Shown piece after piece: positions 17,272 to 26,512 of a stretch of DNA of 64,000 nt. The DNA comes from CAIWHR01 sp963713275. GTDB taxonomy: Bacteria > Pseudomonadota > Gammaproteobacteria > Burkholderiales > Casimicrobiaceae. The number at the start of each line of letters is the position of its first letter. Within the stretch, counting starts at the first letter, position 1. The notes below the pieces were generated by a model. It saw only the letters and a list, made by a program, of their open reading frames with translations, did not search any database and had not been told where the DNA came from. A program made the translations under genes and the position numbers. The stretch lies in the NCBI GenBank assembly GCA_963713275.1, contig CAVQLG010000017.1, positions 1 through 64,000 on the forward strand. Direction: 5' to 3'.

Positions 17272-17375
17272 CGACGGCGGGCGCCCTCTCGACATGCCGC
17301 GGGACGCGACGACGAATTGTACCTTCCGCCCGGCTGGCGGAAGGCGCGGCCGGCGCGGTCGAGTAAAATCCGGCA

Positions 17376-18071
17376 ATGCGCATCCTGGCCCTCGACACCT
17401 CGACCGAATGGTGCAGCGTGGCCGTGGGCGAACACGGCTCGTGGTGCGTGCGCTCCGAGCGCGTGGGGCAGTCGCATTCCGAGCGGCTGCTGCCCATGGT
17501 CGGCGCAGCGCTCGCCGAAGCGCAATGGGCTGTTGCCGGCCTCGACGGCATTGCGTTCGGCTGCGGCCCCGGCGCTTTCACCGGCATCCGCATCGGCTGC
17601 GCCGTCGCGCAGGGGCTTGCGCTCGCGCTCGACCGCCCGGTGCTGGGCGTGCCCACGCTCGAGGCGATCGCCGCGGAAGACGGGGGCGCGGGCGTCATCT
17701 GCTGCCTCGACGCGCGGATGCGCGAGGTCTACGTCGCGACCTATCGGCGCACGGCAGCGGGGCTGGCCGAGGTCGCGGCGCCCGCTGTGCTGGCGCCGGC
17801 CGCCGTGAAACCGCCGGCGGGCGAGCCGCCACCGGGCGGATGGGTCGGTGCCGGTCCGGGTTTCGCCGCGTATCCTGCGCTTGCGGCGGGCCTCGGGCTC
17901 GCCCGCGTCAACGCCGATGCGCTGCCGACGGCAGTCGCGATCGCAACGCTCGCGCTGCCGCGCCTCGCGGCCGGCCGCGGCGTGCCGGCGGCGCAGGCGC
18001 TGCCCCTGTATGTCCGGCAGCGGGTTGCGCTGACGAGCGCCGAGCGCGCAGCCGGCGCCGTTCTGTCCTGA
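17376..18071 (+). CDS. tsaB: tRNA threonylcarbamoyladenosine biosynthesis protein TsaB
   Basis: A 231-residue ASKHA-fold protein that pairs with TsaD (and TsaE) to form t6A37 on ANN-reading tRNAs. The start MRILALDTSTEWCSVAV and the loop FGCGPGAFTGIRIG are family signatures. The later part has DARMREVYVATY. Seven bases separate its stop from rimI, and rimI overlaps the uracil-DNA glycosylase gene, so the three form an operon. The tsaB-rimI pairing is common in proteobacteria. Confidence 0.92.
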   Translation: MRILALDTSTEWCSVAVGEHGSWCVRSERVGQSHSERLLPMVGAALAEAQWAVAGLDGIAFGCGPGAFTGIRIGCAVAQGLALALDRPVLGVPTLEAIAAEDGGAGVICCLDARMREVYVATYRRTAAGLAEVAAPAVLAPAAVKPPAGEPPPGGWVGAGPGFAAYPALAAGLGLARVNADALPTAVAIATLALPRLAAGRGVPAAQALPLYVRQRVALTSAERAAGAVLS

Positions 18072-18078
18072 GGCTCAA

Positions 18079-18606
18079 GTGCTCGGAACGGCGATGCCGA
18101 CGCAGCGCAGTGCCGTCGCCGACGTACTCTGGCGGCCGCTGGCGGTAGGCGATCTCGCCTACGTCGCGGCGCTGGAGGCGCAGATCCATCGGCCGCCCTG
18201 GACGCTCGGCAACTTCCGCGACGCGATCGCGGCCGGCTATTGGGCGTCGGTCGGCGAGCACGAAGGCCGCATCCTCGTCTACGGCGTACTGATGCTGGCG
18301 CCGGGCGAAGCGCAGGTACTCAACCTCTCGGTCGTGCACGACGCTCGACGTCGCGGTCTCGGGCGGGCCTTGCTGCGTCGCCTTCTCGCGGTCGCCGCCG
18401 AACGCGGCGCGCAGCAGGTGTTCCTCGAGGTACGAGCGGGCAATGCGGCGGCGATCGCGCTCTACGCCGGGGAGGGATTCGAGCCGGTGGCGCGGCGCGC
18501 GGCTTACTACGCCGGTGCCGCCACCGAGGCGCGCGAGGACGCGTTGGTCATGCGCGCCGAGCTGCGGGCGCCGGCCGACGAAAGGGCGTCCTGTGGTCAC
18601 GCGTGA
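18079..18606 (+). CDS. rimI: Ribosomal protein S18-alanine N-acetyltransferase RimI
   Basis: A GNAT-fold enzyme of about 175 residues that acetylates the N-terminal alanine of ribosomal protein S18. The acetyl-CoA pyrophosphate loop DARRRGLGRALL lies at residues 88-99, followed by FLEVRAGNAAAIALYAGEGF with the conserved asparagine and tyrosine. The GTG start at 18079 follows GAGG at the tsaB stop; an ATG at 18094 is an alternative. It overlaps the next gene by 14 bases. Confidence 0.88.
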   Translation: MLGTAMPTQRSAVADVLWRPLAVGDLAYVAALEAQIHRPPWTLGNFRDAIAAGYWASVGEHEGRILVYGVLMLAPGEAQVLNLSVVHDARRRGLGRALLRRLLAVAAERGAQQVFLEVRAGNAAAIALYAGEGFEPVARRAAYYAGAATEAREDALVMRAELRAPADERASCGHA

Positions 18607-19393
18607 CGACCGGTTGCGCGAGATCGGGCTCTGGCCGCGCTGGACGCTGCGCGCGCAGCCGCGGGCGGCGCAGGTCACCGCCGCGGGGGACGGTGACGGG
18701 CCGCCGGCCGCGGATCAGGCCGCGGAAGACGGGTTGTCGCGCGTGGCGTCCGTCTCCACACCAGGCACGACGCAAGCCCCTGCGCGGGAGGCGCGCATCG
18801 CCACCCTCGATTGGGAACGGTTCGGCGCCGATGTCGACGCCTGCACCGCGTGCGGGCTGTGCCGCTCCCGTCAGCGCAGCGTTCCCGGGGTGGGCGACGT
18901 GCACGCCGCGTGGCTGTTCGTCGGCGAGGCGCCCGGGGCGGAAGAGGACGCGCAGGGCGAGCCGTTCGTCGGGCAGGCCGGCAAGCTGCTCGACAGCATG
19001 CTGCGGGCGCTGGGGCTTGCGCGCGGGGCAGGCGTGTACATCGCCAACGTGCTCAAGTGCCGCCCGCCCAACAACCGCGCACCGACGCCGGCCGAGGCGG
19101 CGGCGTGCCGGCCGTATCTCGACCGGCAGATCGAACTGATCGCCCCCGGGATCGTCGTCGCGCTCGGAAAGAGCGCGGCCAACACGCTGCTCGACAACGA
19201 CGCGACCATCGGCAGTCTGCGCGGCAAGGTGCACGCGTACCGCGGGATTCCGCTGGTCGTCACCTACCATCCCGCGTATCTGCTGCGCACACTGCAGGAC
19301 AAGGCCAAGTCATGGGAGGATCTGCTGCTCGCCCGCCGTACGCTGCGCGCGGCCGACGCCGCGGCGCGGGGCGCGACCGGCAATCCGGCGTGA
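18593..19393 (+). CDS. Uracil-DNA glycosylase, family 4 (iron-sulfur)
   Basis: A 266-residue DNA repair enzyme that removes uracil from DNA. After a variable, proline/alanine-rich N-terminal 70 residues comes the cluster-binding CTACGLC (C84, C87, C90), then the active-site loop GEAPGAEEDAQGEPFVG (111-127) and KCRPPNNRAPTPAE with further cysteines. TYHPAYLLR is the C-terminal catalytic motif. The GTG start overlaps the end of rimI and gives a family-typical length; an upstream in-frame region inside rimI is not protein-like. The disordered N-terminal extension is common in betaproteobacterial members. Confidence 0.9.
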   Translation: MVTRDDRLREIGLWPRWTLRAQPRAAQVTAAGDGDGPPAADQAAEDGLSRVASVSTPGTTQAPAREARIATLDWERFGADVDACTACGLCRSRQRSVPGVGDVHAAWLFVGEAPGAEEDAQGEPFVGQAGKLLDSMLRALGLARGAGVYIANVLKCRPPNNRAPTPAEAAACRPYLDRQIELIAPGIVVALGKSAANTLLDNDATIGSLRGKVHAYRGIPLVVTYHPAYLLRTLQDKAKSWEDLLLARRTLRAADAAARGATGNPA

Positions 19394-19501
19394 GGGCGTC
19401 CGCCCCGCCGCGCGCTGCGAAAGCACTTGCGTCTTGCACGGCGCACCCCTATCTTGTGCGCACCAGGCGGATGCCTGTTTTTCCGACCCGCGGAGTGACC
19501 C

Positions 19502-20212
19502 ATGAAGCGCAAACTGGCCGCCCTCCTGGCCGTCCTCGCAGCCCTCGCCCTCTCGGGCTGCGGTTACAACGAGCTGCAGCGGCAGGACGAAGGCATCAAG
19601 GCCTCGTGGTCCGAGGTGTTGAACCAGTACCAGCGGCGCGCAGACCTCGTGCCCAACCTCGTCAACACCGTCAAGGGCTACGCGGCCCAGGAAGAGAAGG
19701 TGTTTGTCGAGGTGACCAACGCCCGGGCGAGCGTGGCAGGGATCAAGGCCACGCCCGAGCTCATCAACGATCCGGCCGCCTTCCAGAAGTTCATCAGCGC
19801 GCAGGGCGAGCTGCAGGGGGCGCTGTCGCGCCTGCTCGTCGTTGCCGAGAACTATCCGCAGCTCAAGTCCGACGCGCTGTTCCGCGACCTCACGGCGCAG
19901 CTCGAGGGCACCGAGAACCGCATCACGGTCGCGCGCAATCGCTACATCAAGTCGGTGCAGGAGTACAACACGACGGTGCGCAGCTTCCCGACCAACCTCA
20001 CGGCGATGGTGTTCAAGATGGACGTGAAGCCCAACTTCGCCGTCGAGAACGAAGTGGCGATCAGCGCGCCGCCGAAGGTCGACTTCAACAAGGCGCCTCC
20101 CGCGGCACCCGCGGTCCCCGCTCCGGCCCCCGGCCAGAAATCCGAAGCCGGCACCGAGGAAAGGGTGGCAGTGGCCGCCCCCGCCGCTGAGCGCCTCAAG
20201 CAGGGCTGCTGA
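19502..20212 (+). CDS. lemA: LemA family lipoprotein
   Basis: A 236-residue protein with a lipoprotein signal (LSGC, lipidation at C20), followed by the LemA helical domain (NELQRQDEGIKASWSEVLNQ, RRADLVPNLVNTVKGYA). The final 45 residues are a proline/alanine-rich tail. It would be exported and anchored at the membrane. The family's function is unclear. Its placement directly ahead of two TPM-domain genes is a conserved arrangement, which suggests that the three proteins act together. Confidence 0.9.
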   Translation: MKRKLAALLAVLAALALSGCGYNELQRQDEGIKASWSEVLNQYQRRADLVPNLVNTVKGYAAQEEKVFVEVTNARASVAGIKATPELINDPAAFQKFISAQGELQGALSRLLVVAENYPQLKSDALFRDLTAQLEGTENRITVARNRYIKSVQEYNTTVRSFPTNLTAMVFKMDVKPNFAVENEVAISAPPKVDFNKAPPAAPAVPAPAPGQKSEAGTEERVAVAAPAAERLKQGC

Positions 20213-20256
20213 CCGGCGCCGCGGCGTTGGACGCATCGCCGCCGGCCGGCCTCACG

Positions 20257-21273
20257 ATGCACCCGCCCCGCCGGGCCGCGGATCGTCCGGCAGCGATCGC
20301 CCGCGACCCCGCCGACGTCGCCCCGCGTTCGCGCCCTGTGACCCGCATTCCCCGACGCCCGCTCGCTGACGTCGTTGCCGCGCTCGCGCTGCTGCTCGCG
20401 CTGCTGCTGCTGCTGCCCGGACTCGCGCTGGCGTGGGAGGCGGGCACCGACGGGCTCCCCCGCGTACCGCCGCTGTCGGCGCGGGTCACCGATCTCACGC
20501 AGTCTTTGACCGCGCCGGAGCGGGAGGCGCTCGAAGCGAAGCTCGCCGACTGGGAAGCGCGCACCGGGAACCAGATGGTCGTGCTGCTGGTCCCATCGAC
20601 CCAACCCGAGCCGATCGAGGCGTATTCGCTGCGGGTGGCGGAGGCCTGGAAGATCGGCCGCAAGGGCCAGGACAACGGCGTGCTGCTGCTCGTCGCCAAG
20701 AACGACCGGAAGGCCCGCATCGAGGTCGGGTACGGGCTCGAGGGCGCGCTGACCGACGTGACGGCGCGGCGCATCATCGCGGAGGACATGGCGCCGCAGT
20801 TCGGTGCCGGCCGCTTCGCGGCCGGGATCAACGCCGCCGTCGACCGCATCGTCGCGGTCGTGGCCGAGGGCAAACCCCTGCCCGCGCCGAAGGCGCGCGA
20901 AACCCCCGCGAGCGGCAGTGGCTTCAGCTTCGAGCTGCTGCTGGTGCTCGTGTTCTTCGTCGTGCCGCTGCTGGGGCGCTTCCTGCGGTCCGTGTTCGGC
21001 AAACTGCTGGGCTCGACCGTGGGCGCCGGCATCGTCGGGGGCGCGGCGTGGATCGTCGTCGGCAGCTTGGCGATCGCGATCCTGGCCGCGATCGTCGGCT
21101 TCGTCATCATGCTCTTCGCCGGCGCCGGTTCGGCGCTTGCCGGCCGGCGCGGCGGCGGCGCCTGGTTTCCGTCCGGAGGTGGAGGCGGCGGCTGGGGCGG
21201 CGGAGGAGGCGGCGGATTCTCGGGTGGCGGCGGCGGTTTCGGCGGCGGCGGCGCGTCCGGCGGCTGGGACTGA
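20257..21273 (+). CDS. TPM-domain membrane protein (YgcG/DUF477 type)
   Basis: A signal sequence or first membrane helix (ALALLLALLLLLPGLALA) precedes a TPM domain: RVTDLTQSLTAPEREALEAKL, NQMVVLLVPSTQ, NGVLLLVAKNDRKARIEVGYGLEG. Two membrane segments and a very glycine-rich C-terminal tail of about 40 residues with a final GGWD follow. TPM domains are periplasmic and linked to photosystem repair or phosphatase activity in other organisms; the role here is not known. ATG 20257 is used; a GTG at 20338 would place the start directly before the signal helix. It lies between lemA and a second TPM gene. Confidence 0.85.
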   Translation: MHPPRRAADRPAAIARDPADVAPRSRPVTRIPRRPLADVVAALALLLALLLLLPGLALAWEAGTDGLPRVPPLSARVTDLTQSLTAPEREALEAKLADWEARTGNQMVVLLVPSTQPEPIEAYSLRVAEAWKIGRKGQDNGVLLLVAKNDRKARIEVGYGLEGALTDVTARRIIAEDMAPQFGAGRFAAGINAAVDRIVAVVAEGKPLPAPKARETPASGSGFSFELLLVLVFFVVPLLGRFLRSVFGKLLGSTVGAGIVGGAAWIVVGSLAIAILAAIVGFVIMLFAGAGSALAGRRGGGAWFPSGGGGGGWGGGGGGGFSGGGGGFGGGGASGGWD

Positions 21274-21300
21274 CCGATACGCGGATCGGGAGAGCAGACG

Positions 21301-21810
21301 ATGCCCTGGCGCAGACCCCATCGCTTCTGGCGGCACCTCGTCACCGACGATGGCAGCGTGCGCCGCGCGTTTCCCGAGTCGGCACGGGACCGCATCGAGC
21401 AGGTCATCGCCGCCGGCGAGCGGACCCATCGCGGCCAGGTGTGCTTCGTCGTCGAGCCCGCGCTGCCGCTCGCCCGGGTGCTGAAGCGCGTGCCGCCGCG
21501 GGAGCGCGCGCTGGAGGTCTTCGCCCAGCTGCGGGTCTGGGACACCGAGGAGAACTGCGGCGTGCTGGTCTACCTGCTGCTCGCCGACCGCGACGTCGAG
21601 ATCGTCGCCGATCGCGGGGTTCACGCCCGGGTCGGCACCGCGGGCTGGGAAGGGATCTGCAGGTCGATGGAGGCGGCGTTGCGCGACGGACGGCACGCCG
21701 ACGCCGCCGAGGCGGGGATCCGCGCGATCAACGCGTTGCTCGCGGAGCACTATCCGGCGGACGGTCGCGCGCGCGGCGACGAGCTCCCCAATCGCCCTGT
21801 TCTGCTTTGA
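21301..21810 (+). CDS. Second TPM-domain protein, soluble type
   Basis: A 169-residue protein without a signal peptide. It carries a TPM fold (RTHRGQVCFVVEPALPL, ENCGVLVYLLLADRDVEIVADRGV) and lacks the membrane and glycine-rich parts of the gene ahead of it. It starts 27 bases behind that gene, so the lemA-TPM-TPM set is probably an operon. Members are often annotated as TPM_phosphatase, without demonstrated activity in bacteria of this group. Confidence 0.82.
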   Translation: MPWRRPHRFWRHLVTDDGSVRRAFPESARDRIEQVIAAGERTHRGQVCFVVEPALPLARVLKRVPPRERALEVFAQLRVWDTEENCGVLVYLLLADRDVEIVADRGVHARVGTAGWEGICRSMEAALRDGRHADAAEAGIRAINALLAEHYPADGRARGDELPNRPVLL

Positions 21811-21987
21811 CGGCGGGGTTGGCGCAGTTAGCGCACGCGGGTGTCAGAGGCTGGCAGTGAATCTGCTGCGCGGGCGGTCTGCGTCGTTGCTCCTTCGCTC
21901 GCTCCTCGCCGGTCTACTTGATATGCCTCGTCGTTCGCTCGTTCGCGCCGAGCATCCCATCCCGCTCGCGACGGTTTCCTCTCCGCC

Positions 21988-23265
21988 TCAGTGGCCGTGC
22001 CCGGTCGGCTTGTCCATGCCGATGAGGTGCAGCGAATCGGCCTTCGCCTGGTTCATCCGGTGACGCAGCATCACCAGCACCATCGTTGCCGAAACGAGGA
22101 ATCCGAACAGGACGATCGCGTGGTTGACCGCCAGGCCCTGGCGGACCATGAGCGCGTAGAGTCCGACCATCACCAGGATGCCGATGTTCTCGTTGAAGTT
22201 CTGTACCGCGATGGAGTGCCCCGCGCCCATCAGCACGTGACCGCGGTGCTGCAGCAGCGCGTTCATCGGCACGACGAAGAACCCGGCGCACGCCCCGACC
22301 ACGACCATCAGCGCGCTCGCGATGGGCAGCGAGTGCACCAGGACCATGGTCATCACGACGAGCCCCATTGCGGCGCCAACCGGCAGCACGCGCACCGACC
22401 CGCGCAGGCTGACGAGCCGCGCCGCGATCACGGCGCCCAGCGCGATGCCGAAGGCCACGATCCCCTGCAGCATCGAGGCCTGCGAGAGCGACAGGCCCAG
22501 CGCCTTGCCGGCCCAGTCGATCACCATGAACTGCAGCGTCGCCCCCGCGCCCCAGAAGAGCGTGGTGGTGGCGAGCGAGATCTGGCCGAGCTTGTCGCGC
22601 CAGAGCAGGTGGTTGCAGTGCGCGAAATCGCGGATCAGCGCCAGCGGGTTGCGGTTGACCACCCGGTGGTCGACGCCGGTATCGGGAATGTACCAGTTGA
22701 ACAGCGCGGCGAGCACGTAGAACCCGATGATGATCGCAATCGCCGCCTCCGGGGGCGTGCTGATGCCGGTGTCGATGCGCGGCAGGTCGAAGCCCAGCAA
22801 CGTCGTCGACACGCGGTCGCTGATCAGCGCGCCGCCGATGAGTACGCCCAGGATGATCGACCCGACCGTCGTGCCCTCGATCCAGCCATTCGCGACGACG
22901 AGCTGTTTCGGCGGCAGGAGTTCGGTCAGGATTCCGTACTTGGCCGGCGAGTAGGCGGCGGCGCCGAAGCCGACCACCGCGTACGCGACGAGCGGGTGGA
23001 GGGTGAACAGCATCAGCGCACAGCCGACGACCTTGATCGCGTTGGTGATCAGCATCACGCGGCCCTTGGGCATCGAATCGGCGAACGCGCCCACCAGGGG
23101 TGCCAGCACGACGTACGAGACGACGAACGACATCTTGAGCGCCGGCGTCATCCACGCCGGCTCGTTCAGGTCCCGGAGCAGCGCAATGGCGGCGATCAGC
23201 AGCGCGTTGTCGGCGAGCGACGAGAAGAACTGCGCCGCCATGATCGTGTAGAAGCCGGACTTCAT
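21988..23265 (-). CDS. lplT: Lysophospholipid transporter LplT (MFS)
   Basis: A 425-residue inner-membrane transporter with about 12 membrane segments. It starts MKSGFYTIMAAQFFSSLADNA, as in LplT, which flips lysophospholipids to the cytoplasmic side for reacylation. The ATG at 23265 follows GGAGG. The C-terminal histidine-containing tail (DKPTGHGH) is cytoplasmic. No aas acyltransferase gene is adjacent. The gene is divergent from alr, an arrangement seen in many betaproteobacteria. Confidence 0.9.
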   Translation of the reverse strand: MKSGFYTIMAAQFFSSLADNALLIAAIALLRDLNEPAWMTPALKMSFVVSYVVLAPLVGAFADSMPKGRVMLITNAIKVVGCALMLFTLHPLVAYAVVGFGAAAYSPAKYGILTELLPPKQLVVANGWIEGTTVGSIILGVLIGGALISDRVSTTLLGFDLPRIDTGISTPPEAAIAIIIGFYVLAALFNWYIPDTGVDHRVVNRNPLALIRDFAHCNHLLWRDKLGQISLATTTLFWGAGATLQFMVIDWAGKALGLSLSQASMLQGIVAFGIALGAVIAARLVSLRGSVRVLPVGAAMGLVVMTMVLVHSLPIASALMVVVGACAGFFVVPMNALLQHRGHVLMGAGHSIAVQNFNENIGILVMVGLYALMVRQGLAVNHAIVLFGFLVSATMVLVMLRHRMNQAKADSLHLIGMDKPTGHGH

Positions 23266-23324
23266 CGTCCTCCGGGACTGCGGGTTTCGCGTCACCCGCT
23301 TCGGGGACGGTGGGAGCCATTGGG

Positions 23325-23330
23325 TATAAT
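23325..23330 (+). promoter_or_regulatory. Minus-10 box TATAAT upstream of alr
   Basis: A perfect TATAAT in very GC-rich DNA, between the divergent lplT and alr genes and about 125 bases before the chosen alr start. The minus-35 is weak. Confidence 0.4.
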
Positions 23331-23453
23331 TTGTTCGCTCCCCGCACGGGCCCCGCGTTTTATACCATGACCAGGGGTGCCCTCCAACTCGGGTTCGGCG
23401 CCGGGCCGTCCCGGTTGCCCCGGTTTCCGCAGCGAGGCGATTCGCCACGCATC

Positions 23454-24548
23454 ATGTCCCGCCCGATCTTCGCCCAGATCAACCTCGCTGCGCTGCGCGC
23501 GAACCTCGCGCAGGTGCTCGCGCGGGCGCCGGGCGCTCAGGTGCTGGCGGTCGTCAAGGCCAACGCCTACGGGCACGGGCTCGAGCGGGTGCTGCCGGCG
23601 CTCGACGGCGCAGACGGCCTCGCGCTGGTCGAACTCGACGCGGCGCTGGCGCTGCGCGCTGTGCACTACACGCGGCGCATCCTGCTGCTGGAGGGTTTCT
23701 TCACGCCGGACGAGCTGCCGGAGTTCTCGGCCCGGCGGCTGGCGACCGTCGTCCACCACGAGGACCAGGTTCGCATGCTCGAGACTGCGCGCCTTGCGCG
23801 CCCGCTCGAGGTGTTCGTCAAGATCAACACCGGGATGAACCGTCTCGGCGTCCCCCCGGCGTCGGTGCCCGCGCTTGCGGAACGGCTTTCGCACTGCGAG
23901 TCGGTGGCCGTGCTGCGGCTCATGATGCATTTCGCCCGCGCGGACGAAGACGACGGCATCGCGGAGCCGCTGCGCGTGTTCGAGAAGGCCTGCAAGGGCC
24001 TGCCGTTTCCGCGGTCGGTGGCGAACTCGGCCGGCGTGATCCGCTACGCGGAGACCGGCGGCGACATCGTGCGCCCGGGCATCATGCTCTACGGGGCGAC
24101 GCCGTTCGCCCACGAGTCGGCCGATTCGCTGGGGCTGGTGCCGGTGATGACGCTGCGTTCGCAGCTCATCGCCGTGCAGGAGCTGCAGGCCGGGGACGCC
24201 GTCGGCTACGGCGCCACCTACGTGGCCGGCGGGCCGCAGCGGATCGGCGTGGTCGCGTGCGGCTACGCCGACGGCTACCCGCGCCACGCACCGAACGGGA
24301 CGCCGGTGCTCGTCTGTGGCAGGCGTGTCCCGGTCGCCGGCCGCGTCTCGATGGACATGATCACGGTCGATCTGTCGGACGTCCCGGAGGCGCGGATCGG
24401 CAGCCCGGTGGTGCTCTGGGGCGAGGGCCTGCCGGTCGACGAAGTCGCCGGCGCTGCATCGACGGTCGGCTACGAGCTCCTGTGCGCGGTCGCGCGGCGC
24501 GTGCCTTTCGTCACCACCGAGGTCGGGCGCATCGACCTCGACCTGTGA
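23454..24548 (+). CDS. alr: Alanine racemase
   Basis: A 364-residue PLP enzyme that makes D-alanine for peptidoglycan. The PLP lysine is K35 in AVVKANAYGHG. Later motifs are NTGMNRLGV, the second catalytic base region ACGYADGYPR, and RVSMDMITVDL. The ATG at 23454 (MSRPIFAQINLAALRANL) gives the family's usual start; upstream in-frame codons are not conserved-looking. It is divergent from lplT and followed by hldD after 55 bases. Confidence 0.93.
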   Translation: MSRPIFAQINLAALRANLAQVLARAPGAQVLAVVKANAYGHGLERVLPALDGADGLALVELDAALALRAVHYTRRILLLEGFFTPDELPEFSARRLATVVHHEDQVRMLETARLARPLEVFVKINTGMNRLGVPPASVPALAERLSHCESVAVLRLMMHFARADEDDGIAEPLRVFEKACKGLPFPRSVANSAGVIRYAETGGDIVRPGIMLYGATPFAHESADSLGLVPVMTLRSQLIAVQELQAGDAVGYGATYVAGGPQRIGVVACGYADGYPRHAPNGTPVLVCGRRVPVAGRVSMDMITVDLSDVPEARIGSPVVLWGEGLPVDEVAGAASTVGYELLCAVARRVPFVTTEVGRIDLDL

Positions 24549-24603
24549 GCTTGGCTTTTGCTTCTTCTTCTTCTTCGTCTTTCATTGCGCCGAGGGGTCC
24601 ATC

Positions 24604-25602
24604 GTGTACATCGTCGTCACCGGCGCTGCCGGGTTCATCGGCTCCAACCTCGTCAAGGCGCTGAACGCGCGCGGCGAGCGCGACATCATTGCGGTGGACA
24701 ATCTCGCGCGCGCCGAGAAGTTCCGTAACCTCGTCGACTGCGAGATCGCCGAGTTCGTGGACAAGGAAGAGTTCCTCACGCGGATGGCCGACGGCGACCT
24801 CGACGACGAAGTGAGGGCGGTGCTGCATCAGGGGGCGTGCTCCGATACGATGGAGGGCGACGGGCGGTACATGATGCGCAACAACTACCGCTACTCGGCG
24901 ATCCTGCTGCACTGGTGCCAGGACAACGACATCCCCTTTCTCTACGCGTCGAGCGCGTCGGTCTACGGCGGCGGCAGCACGTTCCGCGAGGAGCGCGCGC
25001 ACGAGTCCCCGCTCAACATCTACGGCTATTCGAAGTTCCTGTTCGACCAGTACGTTCGCGTCATGCTGGGCGACCGCAGCGCGCAGGTCGTGGGCTTCCG
25101 CTACTTCAACGTCTACGGGCCGCGGGAGCAGCACAAGGGCAGGATGGCGTCGGTGGCCTGGCACTTCTTCAACCAGTACCGTGCCGAGGGGCGCGTGCGA
25201 CTGTTCGAGGGCACGGGCGGCTACCACAACGGCGAGCAGCGCCGGGACTTCGTGTCGGTTGAGGACGTCGTCAAGGTGAACCTCGACTTCCTCGATCATC
25301 CCGGCCGTTCCGGGATCTACAACCTTGGCAGCGGGGGCGCCGCGACCTACAACCGGATGGCCGTTGCGACGATCAACGCCTGCCGGGCACTCAACGGCGA
25401 ACCGGCGGCCACGCTCGCCGAGCTGATCGGCGCCGGCGCGATCGAGTACGTCCCGTTTCCGCCTGCGCTCGCCGGCAAGTATCAGAACTACACCGAGGCC
25501 GACCTCACGCGCCTGCGCGCCGCCGGCTACCGGGCACCGATGCTTACCGTCGAGGAAGGCGTGGCGCGCTATGTCGGCTGGCTCGCTGCCGGCCACGGCT
25601 GA
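24604..25602 (+). CDS. hldD: ADP-L-glycero-D-manno-heptose 6-epimerase
   Basis: A 332-residue short-chain dehydrogenase-type epimerase for the heptose of the lipopolysaccharide inner core. The NADP-binding GAAGFIGSN motif is at residues 7-15. The family-specific HQGACSDTMEGDGRYMMRNNY is present, and the catalytic Y-x3-K is YGYSK. The substrate region includes FRYFNVYGPREQHKGRMASV. GTG at 24604 is the start, giving VYIVVTGAAG. It confirms a Gram-negative host with heptose-containing LPS. Confidence 0.94.
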   Translation: MYIVVTGAAGFIGSNLVKALNARGERDIIAVDNLARAEKFRNLVDCEIAEFVDKEEFLTRMADGDLDDEVRAVLHQGACSDTMEGDGRYMMRNNYRYSAILLHWCQDNDIPFLYASSASVYGGGSTFREERAHESPLNIYGYSKFLFDQYVRVMLGDRSAQVVGFRYFNVYGPREQHKGRMASVAWHFFNQYRAEGRVRLFEGTGGYHNGEQRRDFVSVEDVVKVNLDFLDHPGRSGIYNLGSGGAATYNRMAVATINACRALNGEPAATLAELIGAGAIEYVPFPPALAGKYQNYTEADLTRLRAAGYRAPMLTVEEGVARYVGWLAAGHG

Positions 25603-25903
25603 TCCTTGCGGGCGATTACCGGGATCGCCGTACTCGCCGGGCCCGCGTGCCGCAGTGCGCGGCACCCGAGGCGATGGCAGGCGGCCGCGCCAGAGGAGCC
25701 CGGCGCCCGCGCTCAGCGCCGGTGAATAAGCCCCAGCCACCCCATCCCGTTCGCGACGGTTTCCACGGACTCTCAGCCGTACGGGGTAGGCGCAATGGTC
25801 GATACCGGAGTCCGGGGTGGCCCGGCTATGCTCGACTCCACCTCCCGAGCGTCGGGGCAAGCCCGGCGGGGGCGGAGGGTTCGTCAGGAGCATGGAGGCA
25901 GTC
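25603..25903. other. Gene-free stretch
   Basis: About 300 bases between hldD and the ComEA-like gene. No gene, strong terminator or RNA was recognised. Confidence 0.4.
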
Positions 25904-26281
25904 ATGAGAATTCCGCTGGCCGCTGGGCTGTTCGCGCTCACCACGGGGTGGGCGTTTGCCGCTGTCAACCTCAACACCGCCACGGTGGACGAGCTCGTGG
26001 CGCTGCCGGGCATCGGCCCGGTCAAGGCGCAGGCGATCATCGATCACCGCACCGCGCACGGGCCGTTCAAGTCGATCGAGGGGGTGAAGGACGTCAAAGG
26101 CATCGGCGCCACGCGGTTCGAGAAGTTGAAGCCGGAACTCACCGTCGCCGGCCCAGCGCCGAAGCCGACGTCGGCGGCGGCAGCGAAGGCCGAGCCTACG
26201 TTGGCGCGGGGCAGCAAGGGCGAGATCGTGGCCACCGGCGCGGGAAAGCGTGACGCCGCCGGGTCGCGCGCAAAGCCCTGA
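25904..26281 (+). CDS. ComEA-like helix-hairpin-helix DNA-binding protein
   Basis: A 125-residue exported protein. A signal peptide (MRIPLAAGLFALTTGWAFA) is followed by one helix-hairpin-helix pair (VNLNTATVDELVALPGIGPVKAQAII, then SIEGVKDVKGIGATRFEKLKP) that binds DNA non-specifically. An alanine/lysine-rich tail of about 50 residues follows. ComEA proteins help pull DNA into the periplasm during natural transformation, but short stand-alone versions like this one are widespread in betaproteobacteria. GGAGG before the ATG at 25904 decides the start; an ATG at 25892 is an alternative. Confidence 0.85.
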   Translation: MRIPLAAGLFALTTGWAFAAVNLNTATVDELVALPGIGPVKAQAIIDHRTAHGPFKSIEGVKDVKGIGATRFEKLKPELTVAGPAPKPTSAAAAKAEPTLARGSKGEIVATGAGKRDAAGSRAKP

Positions 26282-26512
26282 GCGTAGCCGCCCACGTCCC
26301 CCGCCTGCCGGCGCGCGCGGGGGACGGGGCACGGCGGCCCACGGCCATGAGGCGTCGACTGGCGGGGTGACTGCGGCCGACTGCTGCGGTCGACGCTGCG
26401 GCCGGCTGCGGTGGCGGGGCGCCACGGCGGGGTGCTGCGGCTGCGTCGGGGCCGGACGCCTCGGCTACAATGGCGCCCCGCTTGGTCACCTTCGCGCCTT
26501 CGCCACCCTTCC

